Origin: Pseudomonadota bacterium
GTDB lineage: Bacteria; Pseudomonadota; Gammaproteobacteria; Burkholderiales; Burkholderiaceae_B
Assembly: GCA_023386765.1 (NCBI GenBank)
Contig: JAEWJD010000042.1
Location: forward strand, 1 to 9,718
Length of the DNA stretch: 9,718 nt
Reading direction: 5' to 3'
The notes under the pieces were generated by a model. It ran no database searches and was not told the DNA's origin. It saw only the letters and a list, made by a program, of their open reading frames with translations. Shown here piece after piece: positions 1 through 6,124 of this stretch. Every line of letters begins with the position of its first letter. The first letter of the stretch is position 1. Position numbers and translations under genes: made by a program.

Positions 1-256
1 CGCGCTTGGCCATGACGGTGCCGATGACGCCGCCGACCAGCAGGCCAAGCACCACCCAGCCCAGGCCGATGGCGGCGCTTTCACGCGCCAGGGCATAGAT
101 GAGCGCGCCGGTGGTGAGGACGGCGATGGCCATGCCGGCCATGCCGAAGGCATTGCCCCGGCGCGATGTCGCCGGATGCGACAGCCCCTTTAACGCCTGG
201 ATGAAGCAGACGGATGCCACCAGATAGAGCAGGGTGACGAGATTGAGGGAGATCAT
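1..256 (-). CDS. pntB: NAD(P) transhydrogenase subunit beta, N-terminal part (runs off window)
   Basis: Membrane subunit of the proton-translocating transhydrogenase, which uses the proton gradient to move hydride from NADH to NADP+ and so supplies NADPH. Only the first 85 codons are visible; the full protein is normally about 460-480 residues with a C-terminal NADP-binding domain III. The visible part starts MISLNLVTLLYL and shows three hydrophobic segments (about residues 3-20, 36-55 and 63-82). Between the first two is the family's conserved loop GLSHPATSRRGN (24-35). The ATG at 256 overlaps the pntAb stop in an ATGA arrangement, pointing to translational coupling, and is preceded by a good ribosome site (AAGGAGAAC) inside pntAb. 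It is the third gene of the pntAa-pntAb-pntB operon. The identification is secure; truncation is only by the window edge. Confidence 0.95.
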   Translation of the reverse strand, partial: MISLNLVTLLYLVASVCFIQALKGLSHPATSRRGNAFGMAGMAIAVLTTGALIYALARESAAIGLGWVVLGLLVGGVIGTVMAKR

Positions 257-567
257 CGGCTGTTCTCCTTGGCCGGACGCTCTTTCTTCTTGAACATTTC
301 CAGCATGCGGCGGGTGACGAGAAAACCACCGAACACGTTGACGGCAGCCAGGGCCACCGCCAACACGCCCATGCCGCGGGCCAGGCCGCCTTCAGTGAGC
401 GCGGCAGCCAGCATGGCGCCGACGATGATGATGGCGGAAATGGCGTTGGTGACCGCCATGAGGGGCGTGTGCAGCGCCGGAGTGACGTTCCACACCACGT
501 GATAGCCGACATAGATGGCCAGCACGAAGATGATCAGGTTGATCAGGGTAGGGCTGATGCTTTCCAT
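253..567 (-). CDS. pntAb: NAD(P) transhydrogenase subunit alpha, part 2 (membrane part)
   Basis: Small membrane subunit (104 residues) that forms part of proton-conducting domain II together with PntB. In E. coli it is fused to the C-terminus of PntA; here it is a separate gene, as in Rhodospirillum rubrum and many other bacteria. Three hydrophobic segments are visible (about residues 8-28, 38-58 and 65-86). They include the conserved HTPLMAVTNAIS motif (33-44) and a basic C-terminal tail (MFKKKERPAKENSR). The ATG at 567 lies one base beyond the pntAa stop and has an AAGGA site about 7 bases upstream. Its TGA overlaps the pntB ATG. Tight spacing on both sides implies coupled translation and fixed stoichiometry of the three subunits. 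Confidence 0.95.
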   Translation of the reverse strand: MESISPTLINLIIFVLAIYVGYHVVWNVTPALHTPLMAVTNAISAIIIVGAMLAAALTEGGLARGMGVLAVALAAVNVFGGFLVTRRMLEMFKKKERPAKENSR

Positions 568-568
568 C

Positions 569-1687
569 TCAAGTCCTTTGCACGAGCTGGCCGTCTTCGC
601 ACATCAGGCAGGCCGCCACGATTTCGTCGTCGCGGCGTACCGCCAGCGCGGCGCCTTCGCCGATGATGAGTTTCAGGAAATCCTGCAGGTTGCGGGCGTA
701 GAGTGCCGAAGCATCGGTGGCCAGCATGCCGGGCAGGTTGGTCAGGCCGATGAGGGTGACGCCGTGTTTGACGGTGACCTGGCCTTTTTCGCTCAACGGG
801 CAGTTGCCGCCGCGCTCGATGGCCAGATCGACCACCACGGAGCCGGGCTTCATCGCCGCCACGGTTTCGGCCGTGACCAGCGTGGGAGCCGGGCGTCCGG
901 GGATCAGGGCCGTCGTGATCACGACGTCGGCCTGGCGGCAACGTTGCGCAACCAGTTCGGCCTGGCGCGCCATCCAGGCTGCTGGCATGGGCCGCGCGTA
1001 GCCGCCGACGCCTTGGGCGATCTCGCGTTCTTCATCGGTCTCGAAGGGCACGTCGATGAACTTCGCGCCCAGGGACTCGATCTGTTCCTTGACGGCCGGG
1101 CGGACATCGGAGGCCTCGACCACGGCGCCCAGGCGGCGCGCGGTGGCGATGGCCTGAAGCCCTGCCACGCCTGCGCCGAGCACCACGACCCGCGTGGCCT
1201 TGAGGGTGCCGGCGGCGGTCATCATCATCGGGAACAGGCGGGCGCTGTGGCTGGCGGCCAGCAGCACGGCCTTGTAGCCCGCCAGGTTGGCCTGCGAAGA
1301 CAGCACATCCAGGCTCTGTGCCCGGGTGATGCGCGGTGCCGACTCCAGCGCGAAGGCGGTCAGGCCTGCTTCGGCCAGCCGCTGCAGGCCCTCGCGGTCA
1401 AAGGGGTCGAGCATGCCGACCAGCACTGCGCCGCGTTTCATGGCGGGCAGTTCCTGTTCGGAAGGTGCGCGGACCTTGAGCACCAGCTCGGCGCCCAGGG
1501 CCTGGGCCGCATCGCCCAGGACTGCGCCAGCCGCCTCGTAATCTTCGTCGCGATAATGGGCGGCCAGTCCGGCGCCGCGTTCGAGAACTACCGCGTGGCC
1601 GGCGGCCACGTACTTCTTGACGGTTTCAGGGGTCGCGGCGACGCGCGTCTCCCCGTCTCGGGTTTCTCGTGGGATCCCGATGTGCAT
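569..1687 (-). CDS. pntAa: NAD(P) transhydrogenase subunit alpha, part 1 (NAD(H)-binding domain I)
   Basis: Soluble cytoplasmic domain I that binds NAD(H) and hands hydride to NADP+ on PntB domain III. It has 372 residues, the size expected for the split form (E. coli PntA is about 510 with the membrane part fused). The N-terminus MHIGIPRET is typical of the alanine dehydrogenase/PntA fold. The RQD loop is intact as R119, Q124 and D127 within PRITRAQSLD. The NAD Rossmann motif VVVLGAGVAG (167-176) is followed by the ribose-binding acidic residue D194 in EASDVRP. There are no membrane segments. I chose the ATG at 1687 because a strong GGAGGAGG site lies just upstream and the protein begins there in relatives. 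An in-frame ATG 105 bases further upstream would add a 35-residue extension unlike the family and would place the proposed promoter inside the gene. First gene of the operon. Confidence 0.96.
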   Translation of the reverse strand: MHIGIPRETRDGETRVAATPETVKKYVAAGHAVVLERGAGLAAHYRDEDYEAAGAVLGDAAQALGAELVLKVRAPSEQELPAMKRGAVLVGMLDPFDREGLQRLAEAGLTAFALESAPRITRAQSLDVLSSQANLAGYKAVLLAASHSARLFPMMMTAAGTLKATRVVVLGAGVAGLQAIATARRLGAVVEASDVRPAVKEQIESLGAKFIDVPFETDEEREIAQGVGGYARPMPAAWMARQAELVAQRCRQADVVITTALIPGRPAPTLVTAETVAAMKPGSVVVDLAIERGGNCPLSEKGQVTVKHGVTLIGLTNLPGMLATDASALYARNLQDFLKLIIGEGAALAVRRDDEIVAACLMCEDGQLVQRT

Positions 1688-1717
1688 TGTTGCTCCTCCT
1701 CCAGAAGGCGAGGGTTG

Positions 1718-1746
1718 TTTATACACGAAGCCTGCCCGAGTAAGAA
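1718..1746 (-). promoter_or_regulatory. possible sigma-70 promoter for pntAa-pntAb-pntB
   Basis: Read on the minus strand, TTCTTA (1746-1741) and TATAAA (1723-1718) are separated by 17 bases. The -10 matches the consensus at 5 of 6 positions; the -35 matches only 3 of 6. The predicted start near 1711 would give a leader of about 24 bases containing the GGAGGAGG ribosome site. A weaker alternative -35 (TTGAAT, 1767-1762) lies upstream. Placement directly after the upstream gene's terminator supports a promoter here. Confidence 0.4.
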
Positions 1747-1790
1747 GCGTGTACGCAGCGTATTCAAAAAGAGAAAAGGGGTGTCGGGAC

Positions 1791-1828
1791 AAAAGAAATC
1801 CCCCGGCGATCTTGTGGGTCGGCGGGGG
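1791..1828 (-). terminator. intrinsic terminator of the N-formylglutamate amidohydrolase-family gene
   Basis: On the minus strand, CCCCCG (1828-1823) pairs with CGGGGG (1805-1800). Inside are one C/C mismatch, a further CGA/TCG pairing and a 9-base loop. The stem is followed by the T-rich ATTTCTTTTGT (1799-1789), the classic layout. A second, bulged 10-bp hairpin (1838-1862: AGGCAG+CGGC against GCCG+CTGCCT) lies between the stop codon and this terminator but has no T tail. This separates the gene at 1891-2757 from the pnt operon. Confidence 0.65.
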
Positions 1829-1890
1829 AGGAGGACAAGGCAGGCGGCGGATGCCGCTGCCTGGATCGAGGCGGGCGCTGACGTCCGGGG

Positions 1891-2757
1891 TCAGACGATT
1901 TGCGCGCGCGTCCAGTCGATCAGCGCGGCGGTCAGGTCGCGCAGATCGGTTTTAAGTCGAGCGTAGCCGTCGTGCGGACGCAGTGTGACTTCGTCCATAT
2001 ACAGCTTGCGGTTGATTTCGATCTGCAGGCTGTGGCGGCCTTGTCCGGGGCGGCCGTAGGCGCGCACCAGTTCAACGCCTTTGTACGGATCGTTGACCTG
2101 GACGTGGTAGCCGCGGGCCCGCAGCCAGTCGGCGATGAAGGCCGGAAAGGCGGGGTCGCTGGTCGTGCCGTCGCGGTCGCCGAGCACGAAATCAGGGTGC
2201 ACCAGCCCGGGCTGATCCGTGGCGTAGGCACCTGCCACGCTGGGCATCGAGTGGCAGTTGATATGCCATACCTTGCCGTGCCGGGCATGCGTCTCGTCCA
2301 GCAACTGGGCCAGGCGGGCATGATAGGGTTTCCAGCAGGCTTCGATGCGATGCCGGACTTCCTCGATCGACAGCTTGCGGTCATAAAGCGGCGTGCCGTC
2401 ATCGAGCATGCGCCAGATCAGGCCTTTGCCCAGGCGCACCTTGGAAGAATGGCTCATGGGGCCGGGCCAGGGCGCTTCCAGCAGTTCGGGGTCCATCTCG
2501 TCGATGGCCCGGTTGGCGTCGATATAAGCGCGCGGAAAACTTGCCGCGATCAGGGGGACCCCCAGATCGATCGCATCGCTCCACAGGTCATCGACCCAGG
2601 TGTCTTCTGCGGTACGCAGCGCACCCAGCGACGCGGCAGGCGCGAAATCGGGCGGGTAGCTGGTGCCGCTATGCGGCGAGTCGAGCACCAAGGGGCTGGC
2701 TTGCGGGAAGTCCTGGGGCAGATCGAGCCGGTAGGACAGCGGTTTGATGATAGGCAT
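1891..2757 (-). CDS. N-formylglutamate amidohydrolase family protein (HutG/FGase-like)
   Basis: Cytoplasmic hydrolase of the FGase family (Pfam PF05013), whose best-known member cleaves N-formyl-L-glutamate to formate and glutamate in histidine breakdown. It has 288 residues and no signal peptide. Conserved blocks in order: DSPHSG (26-31), RTAEDTWVDD (48-57), RAYIDANR (76-83), WHINCHSMPS (164-173), GDRDG (193-197) and QIEINRKLYMDE (245-256). The His, Asp and Glu residues in these blocks are the likely catalytic or metal-binding set. No other hut genes are present. Instead it lies 59 bases downstream of a Bug solute-binding protein gene on the same strand, with a hairpin terminator between, so the substrate may be another N-formyl or N-acyl amino acid. 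The ATG at 2757 has no clear purine-rich ribosome site, which leaves the start slightly less certain, though the sequence fits the family from the first residues. Family call firm, exact substrate unknown. Confidence 0.85.
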   Translation of the reverse strand: MPIIKPLSYRLDLPQDFPQASPLVLDSPHSGTSYPPDFAPAASLGALRTAEDTWVDDLWSDAIDLGVPLIAASFPRAYIDANRAIDEMDPELLEAPWPGPMSHSSKVRLGKGLIWRMLDDGTPLYDRKLSIEEVRHRIEACWKPYHARLAQLLDETHARHGKVWHINCHSMPSVAGAYATDQPGLVHPDFVLGDRDGTTSDPAFPAFIADWLRARGYHVQVNDPYKGVELVRAYGRPGQGRHSLQIEINRKLYMDEVTLRPHDGYARLKTDLRDLTAALIDWTRAQIV

Positions 2758-2775
2758 GAAAAATGCTGCGGCGGG

Positions 2776-2806
2776 AGAAAGTAAAGTCCCCGCGGGACGC
2801 GGGGAC
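2776..2806 (-). terminator. intrinsic terminator or attenuator after the Bug gene
   Basis: A perfect 8-bp stem (GTCCCCGC 2786-2793 with GCGGGGAC 2799-2806) and a 5-base loop lie 10 bases beyond the Bug stop codon. On the minus strand the stem is followed by TTTACTTTCT (2785-2776), a T-rich tail. It sits between the Bug gene and the amidohydrolase gene. It should therefore end most Bug transcripts and let only read-through reach the hydrolase, giving more binding protein than enzyme. No separate promoter for the hydrolase is evident in the 59-base gap. Confidence 0.7.
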
Positions 2807-2816
2807 CGGGGACGGC

Positions 2817-3803
2817 TTAGTCGATCTTGATATTGGCTTCTTTGGCGATGCGCTTATTCTTGGCGATCTCGGTCGAAATCTGTTTGGCGAAGTCTGCCGG
2901 TGCGTTCGCCACCGGGGCGGCACCCAGGCTGGCCAGGCGTTCCACCACTTCGGGATCGGCGCTGACCTTGCGTACGGCAGCGTAGACCTTGTCGGTGATG
3001 GGCTGCGGCAGCTTGGCCGGACCGATCAGGCCGAACCAGGAAGAATCATTCACCGGTGCCAGGCCCACTTCGGCAAAGGTCGGCACGTTCGGCAGGGTGG
3101 CCACGCGTTGGGGCGAAGCTACCGCCAGGGCGATCAGGGCGCCTGACTGGATATGCGGCAGCGACGAGGGCAGGTTGTCGAACAGTACGTCGACCTGGCC
3201 GCCCAGCGTGTCGTTGAGCGCCGGGCCGACGCCGCGATAGGGCACGTGCATGAGTTCGGTGCCGGAGGCCGTCTTGAAGATTTCGCCCATCATGTGGGAA
3301 ACCGAGCCATTGCCGGCCGAAGCAAAGCTGATCTTGCCCGGCTGGTTCTTGGCCTGTTTGACGAACTCTTCCATGTTTTTCGGGCCCACCTTGGGGTTGA
3401 CCGACATCACGTTGGGAACGGCAGCCAGGTTGGAGATGGGCGTGAAGTCCTTCTCGGCGTCGAACGACAGGTTGGTGTAGATGGCCGGGTTGATGCCGTG
3501 GGTGCTTACCGTGGCGATGCCCAGGGTGTAGCCATCAGGCGGGCTGCTTGCCAGGTAGGCGCTGCCGATCGAGCCGCCGGCGCCGCCGCGATTCTCGACC
3601 ACCACAGCCTGGCCCAGCTCCTTGGTCAGTTTGTCGGCGAACAGGCGGCCGACGATATCGGTGGTGCCGCCGGGCGGGAAGGGTACGACCAGACGGATGG
3701 GCTTGTTGGGATAGCTGTCATTGGCCTGTGCCACACAGGCGGCAAAAGGCGAGGCCAGCGCGGCGGCCATGGACAGGCCCAGAATGATATTTCGACGTTG
3801 CAT
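2817..3803 (-). CDS. Bug family (tripartite tricarboxylate transporter type) periplasmic solute-binding protein
   Basis: Periplasmic receptor of the Bug/TctC family (Pfam PF03401), which binds small carboxylates, amino acids or related compounds; Bordetella and relatives carry dozens. It has 328 residues. The signal peptide MQRRNIILGLSMAAALAS... has a likely signal peptidase I site after ACVAQA (residue 27). Family landmarks are PNKPIRLVVPFPPGG (32-46), the following TTDIVGR, VVENRGGAGGSIGS (68-81) and PPDGYTL (88-94), and further on VPYRGVGPALNDTLGGQ. I chose the ATG at 3803 because a usable AAGGGG site precedes it and the signal peptide starts there; an upstream in-frame ATG at 3854 would add 17 unlikely residues and overlap the predicted promoter. 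No TctA/TctB membrane genes are nearby, so it is an orphan receptor. It is divergent from a LysR regulator that probably controls it. The ligand cannot be read from sequence; the adjacent amidohydrolase hints at an N-acyl amino acid. Confidence 0.93.
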   Translation of the reverse strand: MQRRNIILGLSMAAALASPFAACVAQANDSYPNKPIRLVVPFPPGGTTDIVGRLFADKLTKELGQAVVVENRGGAGGSIGSAYLASSPPDGYTLGIATVSTHGINPAIYTNLSFDAEKDFTPISNLAAVPNVMSVNPKVGPKNMEEFVKQAKNQPGKISFASAGNGSVSHMMGEIFKTASGTELMHVPYRGVGPALNDTLGGQVDVLFDNLPSSLPHIQSGALIALAVASPQRVATLPNVPTFAEVGLAPVNDSSWFGLIGPAKLPQPITDKVYAAVRKVSADPEVVERLASLGAAPVANAPADFAKQISTEIAKNKRIAKEANIKID

Positions 3804-3825
3804 GATTCCCCTTGTTTGGCTGAGT

Positions 3826-3854
3826 TTTAGACACGAAGACGTCATACTGACCAA
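3826..3854 (-). promoter_or_regulatory. predicted promoter of the Bug gene
   Basis: On the minus strand, TTGGTC (3854-3849) and TCTAAA (3831-3826) are separated by exactly 17 bases. The -10 matches consensus at 4 of 6 positions and the -35 at 3 of 6. Such a weak -35 is common where an activator helps the polymerase. The predicted start is near 3819, giving a leader of about 16 bases with the AAGGGG ribosome site. Confidence 0.45.
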
Positions 3855-3876
3855 CCCATTCTCTGGGCGGCGGGAG

Positions 3877-3888
3877 GTTTGCGCAAAC
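3877..3888. promoter_or_regulatory. 12-base perfect palindrome, candidate LysR operator
   Basis: GTTTGCGCAAAC is a perfect palindrome in the gap between the divergent Bug and LysR genes. Its centre (3882.5) lies about 63 bases upstream of the predicted Bug transcription start, close to the roughly -65 position typical of LysR recognition sites. Its core TTTGCGCAAA has the T...A dyad form expected of such sites. It also overlaps a possible -35 (TTGCGC) reading towards the lysR gene, which would allow negative autoregulation. The palindrome is seen; the binding role is inferred. Confidence 0.5.
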
Positions 3889-3969
3889 GAAAGATTCTCC
3901 GTAAGCTATTACTTTTTTTCATGCCTGACAGCGCTGCTGTCCGGGCCATCTTAACGTTCTCCTGCCGCC

Positions 3970-4905
3970 ATGCGCCGCTTCTGCCCTTCATTGACGGATC
4001 TGCAGGCTTTCGAAGTTGCTGCCAGATATAGCAGTTTTACGCGTGCGGCCCAGGAGCTGTGCGTTACGCAGGGCGCGGTCAGCAAGCAGATCAAGCATCT
4101 TGAGCAATTTGTCGGGGTGCAGCTATTCCTGCGGATCAGGCAAGGCCTCGTTCTGACCGATGCCGGACGCAGCTACCTCAAACAGGTGCAGGCCGGCCTG
4201 AGCCTGATCGAGGCCGCCACCATGGAGTTGATTGCGCACCAGGGGCGGGGCGGCCGGCTGCAATTGACCTGCATGCCCACTTTCGGCGCGCGCTGGCTGA
4301 TCCCGCGCCTGAGCGAGTTTCGGCGCCTGCATCCGGATATCCAGGTGGAGTTCCTGCCGCATCGCCAGGGGTATGATTTTTCGGTGCCGGAACTCGACGC
4401 CGCGGTGCGTTTCGGCGAGGGGATGTGGCCAGGCAGTGTCGCGGACTATATCGTCGGGCGCGAGGTGCTGCCGGTGTGCAGCCCCAGGTTGATGCCCGGC
4501 GGCTGCGAGGATCCCGCTGAGTTGCTGCGTCTGCCGCTGTTGCACCATACGTCGGCGCTGGAGGGGTGGCGTGACTGGTTTGAAAAGGCAGGCTGCGCGA
4601 CCCGGCGCACCCTTGAGGGCGCGCGCTTCGACCAGTACTCCCTGCTCTCGCAGGCGGCGGCGGCCGGCTTCGGTATCGCCCTGATCCCGCGCTGCCTGAT
4701 CGAAGACGAACTGCGCGACGCCAAATTGATCGTGCCTCTGCATCTGCCGATCCGGGCGCGTCAGGGCTATTACCTGTGCTATCCCGAGCAGAAAGCCGGC
4801 CAGCCGACCCTGCAGGCATTCAGGCGCTGGCTCATGGAAGTTTCACGCGCGTCCGAGCCTGAACCCGGCCAGGACGGCAGCCAAGGCGCGACAGCACTAA
4901 AATAA
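3970..4905 (+). CDS. LysR-type transcriptional regulator, GcvA-like
   Basis: Transcription factor of 311 residues. The N-terminal winged helix-turn-helix (about 8-66) contains SFTRAAQELCVTQGAVSKQI (22-41), and the start MRRFCPSLTDLQAFEVAA is characteristic of the GcvA/AmpR-like subgroup. An effector-binding periplasmic-protein-like domain spans about 90-295. The ATG at 3970 agrees with the family's usual N-terminus, but no good ribosome site precedes it (only pyrimidine-rich CTCCTGCCGCC). The 166-base gap shared with the Bug gene holds a palindrome (3877-3888) and, in the lysR leader, a small perfect hairpin (GACAGC 3927-3932 with GCTGTC 3936-3941). Divergent placement suggests it senses the Bug ligand or a metabolite of it and activates the Bug/amidohydrolase pair. 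It is 8 bases from mnmA, but that closeness probably reflects packing, not shared function. The effector is unknown. Confidence 0.92.
   Translation: MRRFCPSLTDLQAFEVAARYSSFTRAAQELCVTQGAVSKQIKHLEQFVGVQLFLRIRQGLVLTDAGRSYLKQVQAGLSLIEAATMELIAHQGRGGRLQLTCMPTFGARWLIPRLSEFRRLHPDIQVEFLPHRQGYDFSVPELDAAVRFGEGMWPGSVADYIVGREVLPVCSPRLMPGGCEDPAELLRLPLLHHTSALEGWRDWFEKAGCATRRTLEGARFDQYSLLSQAAAAGFGIALIPRCLIEDELRDAKLIVPLHLPIRARQGYYLCYPEQKAGQPTLQAFRRWLMEVSRASEPEPGQDGSQGATALK
4898..4903 (+). promoter_or_regulatory. possible -10 element for mnmA within the lysR stop region
   Basis: TAAAAT matches the -10 consensus at 5 of 6 positions and overlaps the last codons and stop of lysR. The predicted start about 7 bases on (near 4910) would leave only about 4 bases before the mnmA ATG, a nearly leaderless message. 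No good -35 and no extended -10 are visible, so the call is weak. The absence of a ribosome site before mnmA makes it worth recording. Confidence 0.3.
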
Positions 4906-4913
4906 CCCGCATC

Positions 4914-6029
4914 ATGGTTCAAACTACTGCACATAAAAAGCCCCGTGTCGTGGTCGGCATGTCCGGCGGCGTGGACTCTTCGGTCACCGCCTGGCTGCTG
5001 AAACAGCAGGGCTACGAGGTCATCGGCCTGTTCATGAAGAACTGGGAGGATGACGACAACGACGAGTATTGCTCGACTCGCCAGGACCTGCTGGATGCTG
5101 CCAGCGTGGCCGATCTCATCGGCGTGGAGTTCGAGTACGTGAACTTCGCGGCCGAATACAAGGATCGGGTGTTTGCCGATTTCCTGCGTGAATACTCAGC
5201 CGGGCGCACACCCAATCCAGACGTGCTGTGCAATGCCGAGATCAAGTTCAAGGCCTTCCTGGATCACGCCATGACGTTGGGCGCCGAGCATATCGCCACC
5301 GGCCACTATGCGCGTGTGCGGGCGGTCGAGGCGCCGCATGGACGTCGCTACCAGTTGCTCAAGGCGCTCGATGCCTCCAAGGACCAGAGCTACTTCCTGC
5401 ATCGCCTGAATCAGGCCCAACTGGCACGCACGTTGTTCCCGCTGGGCGAACTGCATAAAACCGAAGTGCGCCGCATCGCCCACGAGATCGGTCTGCACAA
5501 TGCGGCCAAGAAAGACTCTACCGGGATTTGTTTCATCGGCGAGCGGCCGTTTCGCGAGTTCCTCAACCGCTACCTGCCGACCGCGCCCGGACCGATGTTG
5601 ACGCCGCAAGGGCAGCGGGTGGGCCTGCATCATGGCCTGGCCTTCTACACCCTGGGCCAGCGCAAGGGCCTGGGCATCGGGGGCGTGAAGGGGCAGCAAC
5701 GCGACGACGGTACTGCCGATGCCTGGTATACGGCTCGCAAGGATCTGGAAAACAATACGCTTTATGTGGTGCAAGGGCATGACCATCCCTGGCTGCTGTC
5801 GCAGCAGCTGCAGGCCCAGGATGTCAGCTGGATCGATGGCCAGGCCCCCGAAGCGGGCGCTTATGCCGCCAAGACGCGCTACCGCCAGACCGATTCGGCC
5901 TGCCGCCTGGAATACTGCGAGGCGGGTTTCGAATTGACCTTCGCCCAGCCGCAATGGGCTGTCACGCCTGGCCAGTCGGCAGTGCTCTACGACGGCGACG
6001 TTTGCCTGGGCGGCGGCATCATCATCTGA
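4914..6029 (+). CDS. mnmA: tRNA-specific 2-thiouridylase MnmA
   Basis: Cytoplasmic enzyme that thiolates uridine 34 of the Lys, Glu and Gln tRNAs, using ATP and sulfur delivered through a relay from IscS. It has 371 residues, normal length. The N-terminal PP-loop GMSGGVDSS (15-23) binds and activates ATP. The catalytic cysteines are C106 in NPDVLCNAEIKF and C206 in DSTGICFIGER, matching the E. coli Cys102/Cys199 pair. ATGHYAR (128-134), KDQSYFL (156-162) and the C-terminal barrel ending LYDGDVCLGGGIII are also typical. ATG at 4914 is the first start in frame; no ribosome site is visible before it, and an alternative start in the variable first dozen residues (ahead of RVVVGMSGG) cannot be excluded. 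It begins 8 bases after lysR and is followed by a 95-base gap before the exporter gene. All key residues are intact. Confidence 0.97.
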   Translation: MVQTTAHKKPRVVVGMSGGVDSSVTAWLLKQQGYEVIGLFMKNWEDDDNDEYCSTRQDLLDAASVADLIGVEFEYVNFAAEYKDRVFADFLREYSAGRTPNPDVLCNAEIKFKAFLDHAMTLGAEHIATGHYARVRAVEAPHGRRYQLLKALDASKDQSYFLHRLNQAQLARTLFPLGELHKTEVRRIAHEIGLHNAAKKDSTGICFIGERPFREFLNRYLPTAPGPMLTPQGQRVGLHHGLAFYTLGQRKGLGIGGVKGQQRDDGTADAWYTARKDLENNTLYVVQGHDHPWLLSQQLQAQDVSWIDGQAPEAGAYAAKTRYRQTDSACRLEYCEAGFELTFAQPQWAVTPGQSAVLYDGDVCLGGGIII

Positions 6030-6035
6030 TTAGTG

Positions 6036-6077
6036 GGCAGTGCCATCAGGCCTTCCGGGGAGGGGGCCGGTGCTGCC
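6036..6077 (+). terminator. hairpin after mnmA, possible weak terminator
   Basis: GGCAGTGCC (6036-6044) pairs with GGTGCTGCC (6069-6077) over nine positions, two of them G-U. It is stacked on GGCC (6049-6052) with GGCC (6065-6068), with a 4-base bulge (ATCA) on one side. It starts 6 bases after the mnmA stop. The downstream stretch GCGATTTCCTATTTC is only moderately T-rich, so termination may be partial or the hairpin may only protect the mRNA end. Confidence 0.4.
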
Positions 6078-6111
6078 GCGATTTCCTATTTCTATATCAA
6101 TCATCAATCTC

Positions 6112-6117
6112 GAGGAG
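6112..6117 (+). promoter_or_regulatory. ribosome binding site that sets a GTG start
   Basis: GAGGAG lies 7 bases before GTG at 6125, the ideal spacing. The next in-frame ATG (6137) would be 19 bases away, too far. This is what fixes GTG as the start of the exporter gene. Confidence 0.8.
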
Positions 6118-6124
6118 TTGCAAC

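Noticed and set aside
1688..1792. N-terminal 35-residue extension of pntAa
   Set aside because: Homologous proteins begin at MHIGIPRET, the GGAGGAGG site sits before that ATG, and the extension would cover the proposed promoter.
515..1966. A 483-codon open frame on the plus strand
   Set aside because: It lies opposite pntAa, whose motifs are unmistakable. The antisense protein has low-complexity His/Gly/Arg/Gln-rich composition typical of shadow frames in GC-rich DNA and matches no family I know.
2865..2890. Signs of mobile DNA or recent transfer around the Bug/hydrolase/LysR block
   Set aside because: Base composition resembles the flanks, and I see no integrase, transposase, terminal repeats or tRNA edge; Bug plus LysR pairs are normal chromosomal genes in this family.
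3727..3737. Lipoprotein signal (FAAC) in the Bug signal peptide
   Set aside because: The -3 residue is Phe, not the usual Leu/Val/Ile, and a good signal peptidase I site (AQA before ND) follows four residues later.
3804..3854. 17-residue N-terminal extension of the Bug protein
   Set aside because: It would bury the signal peptide and overlap the predicted promoter; the ATG at 3803 has a ribosome site.
5954..6124. Extension of the exporter upstream to overlap mnmA
   Set aside because: The added residues are an out-of-frame reading of the mnmA 3' end and the hairpin spacer; the GAGGAG site fixes the GTG at 6125.
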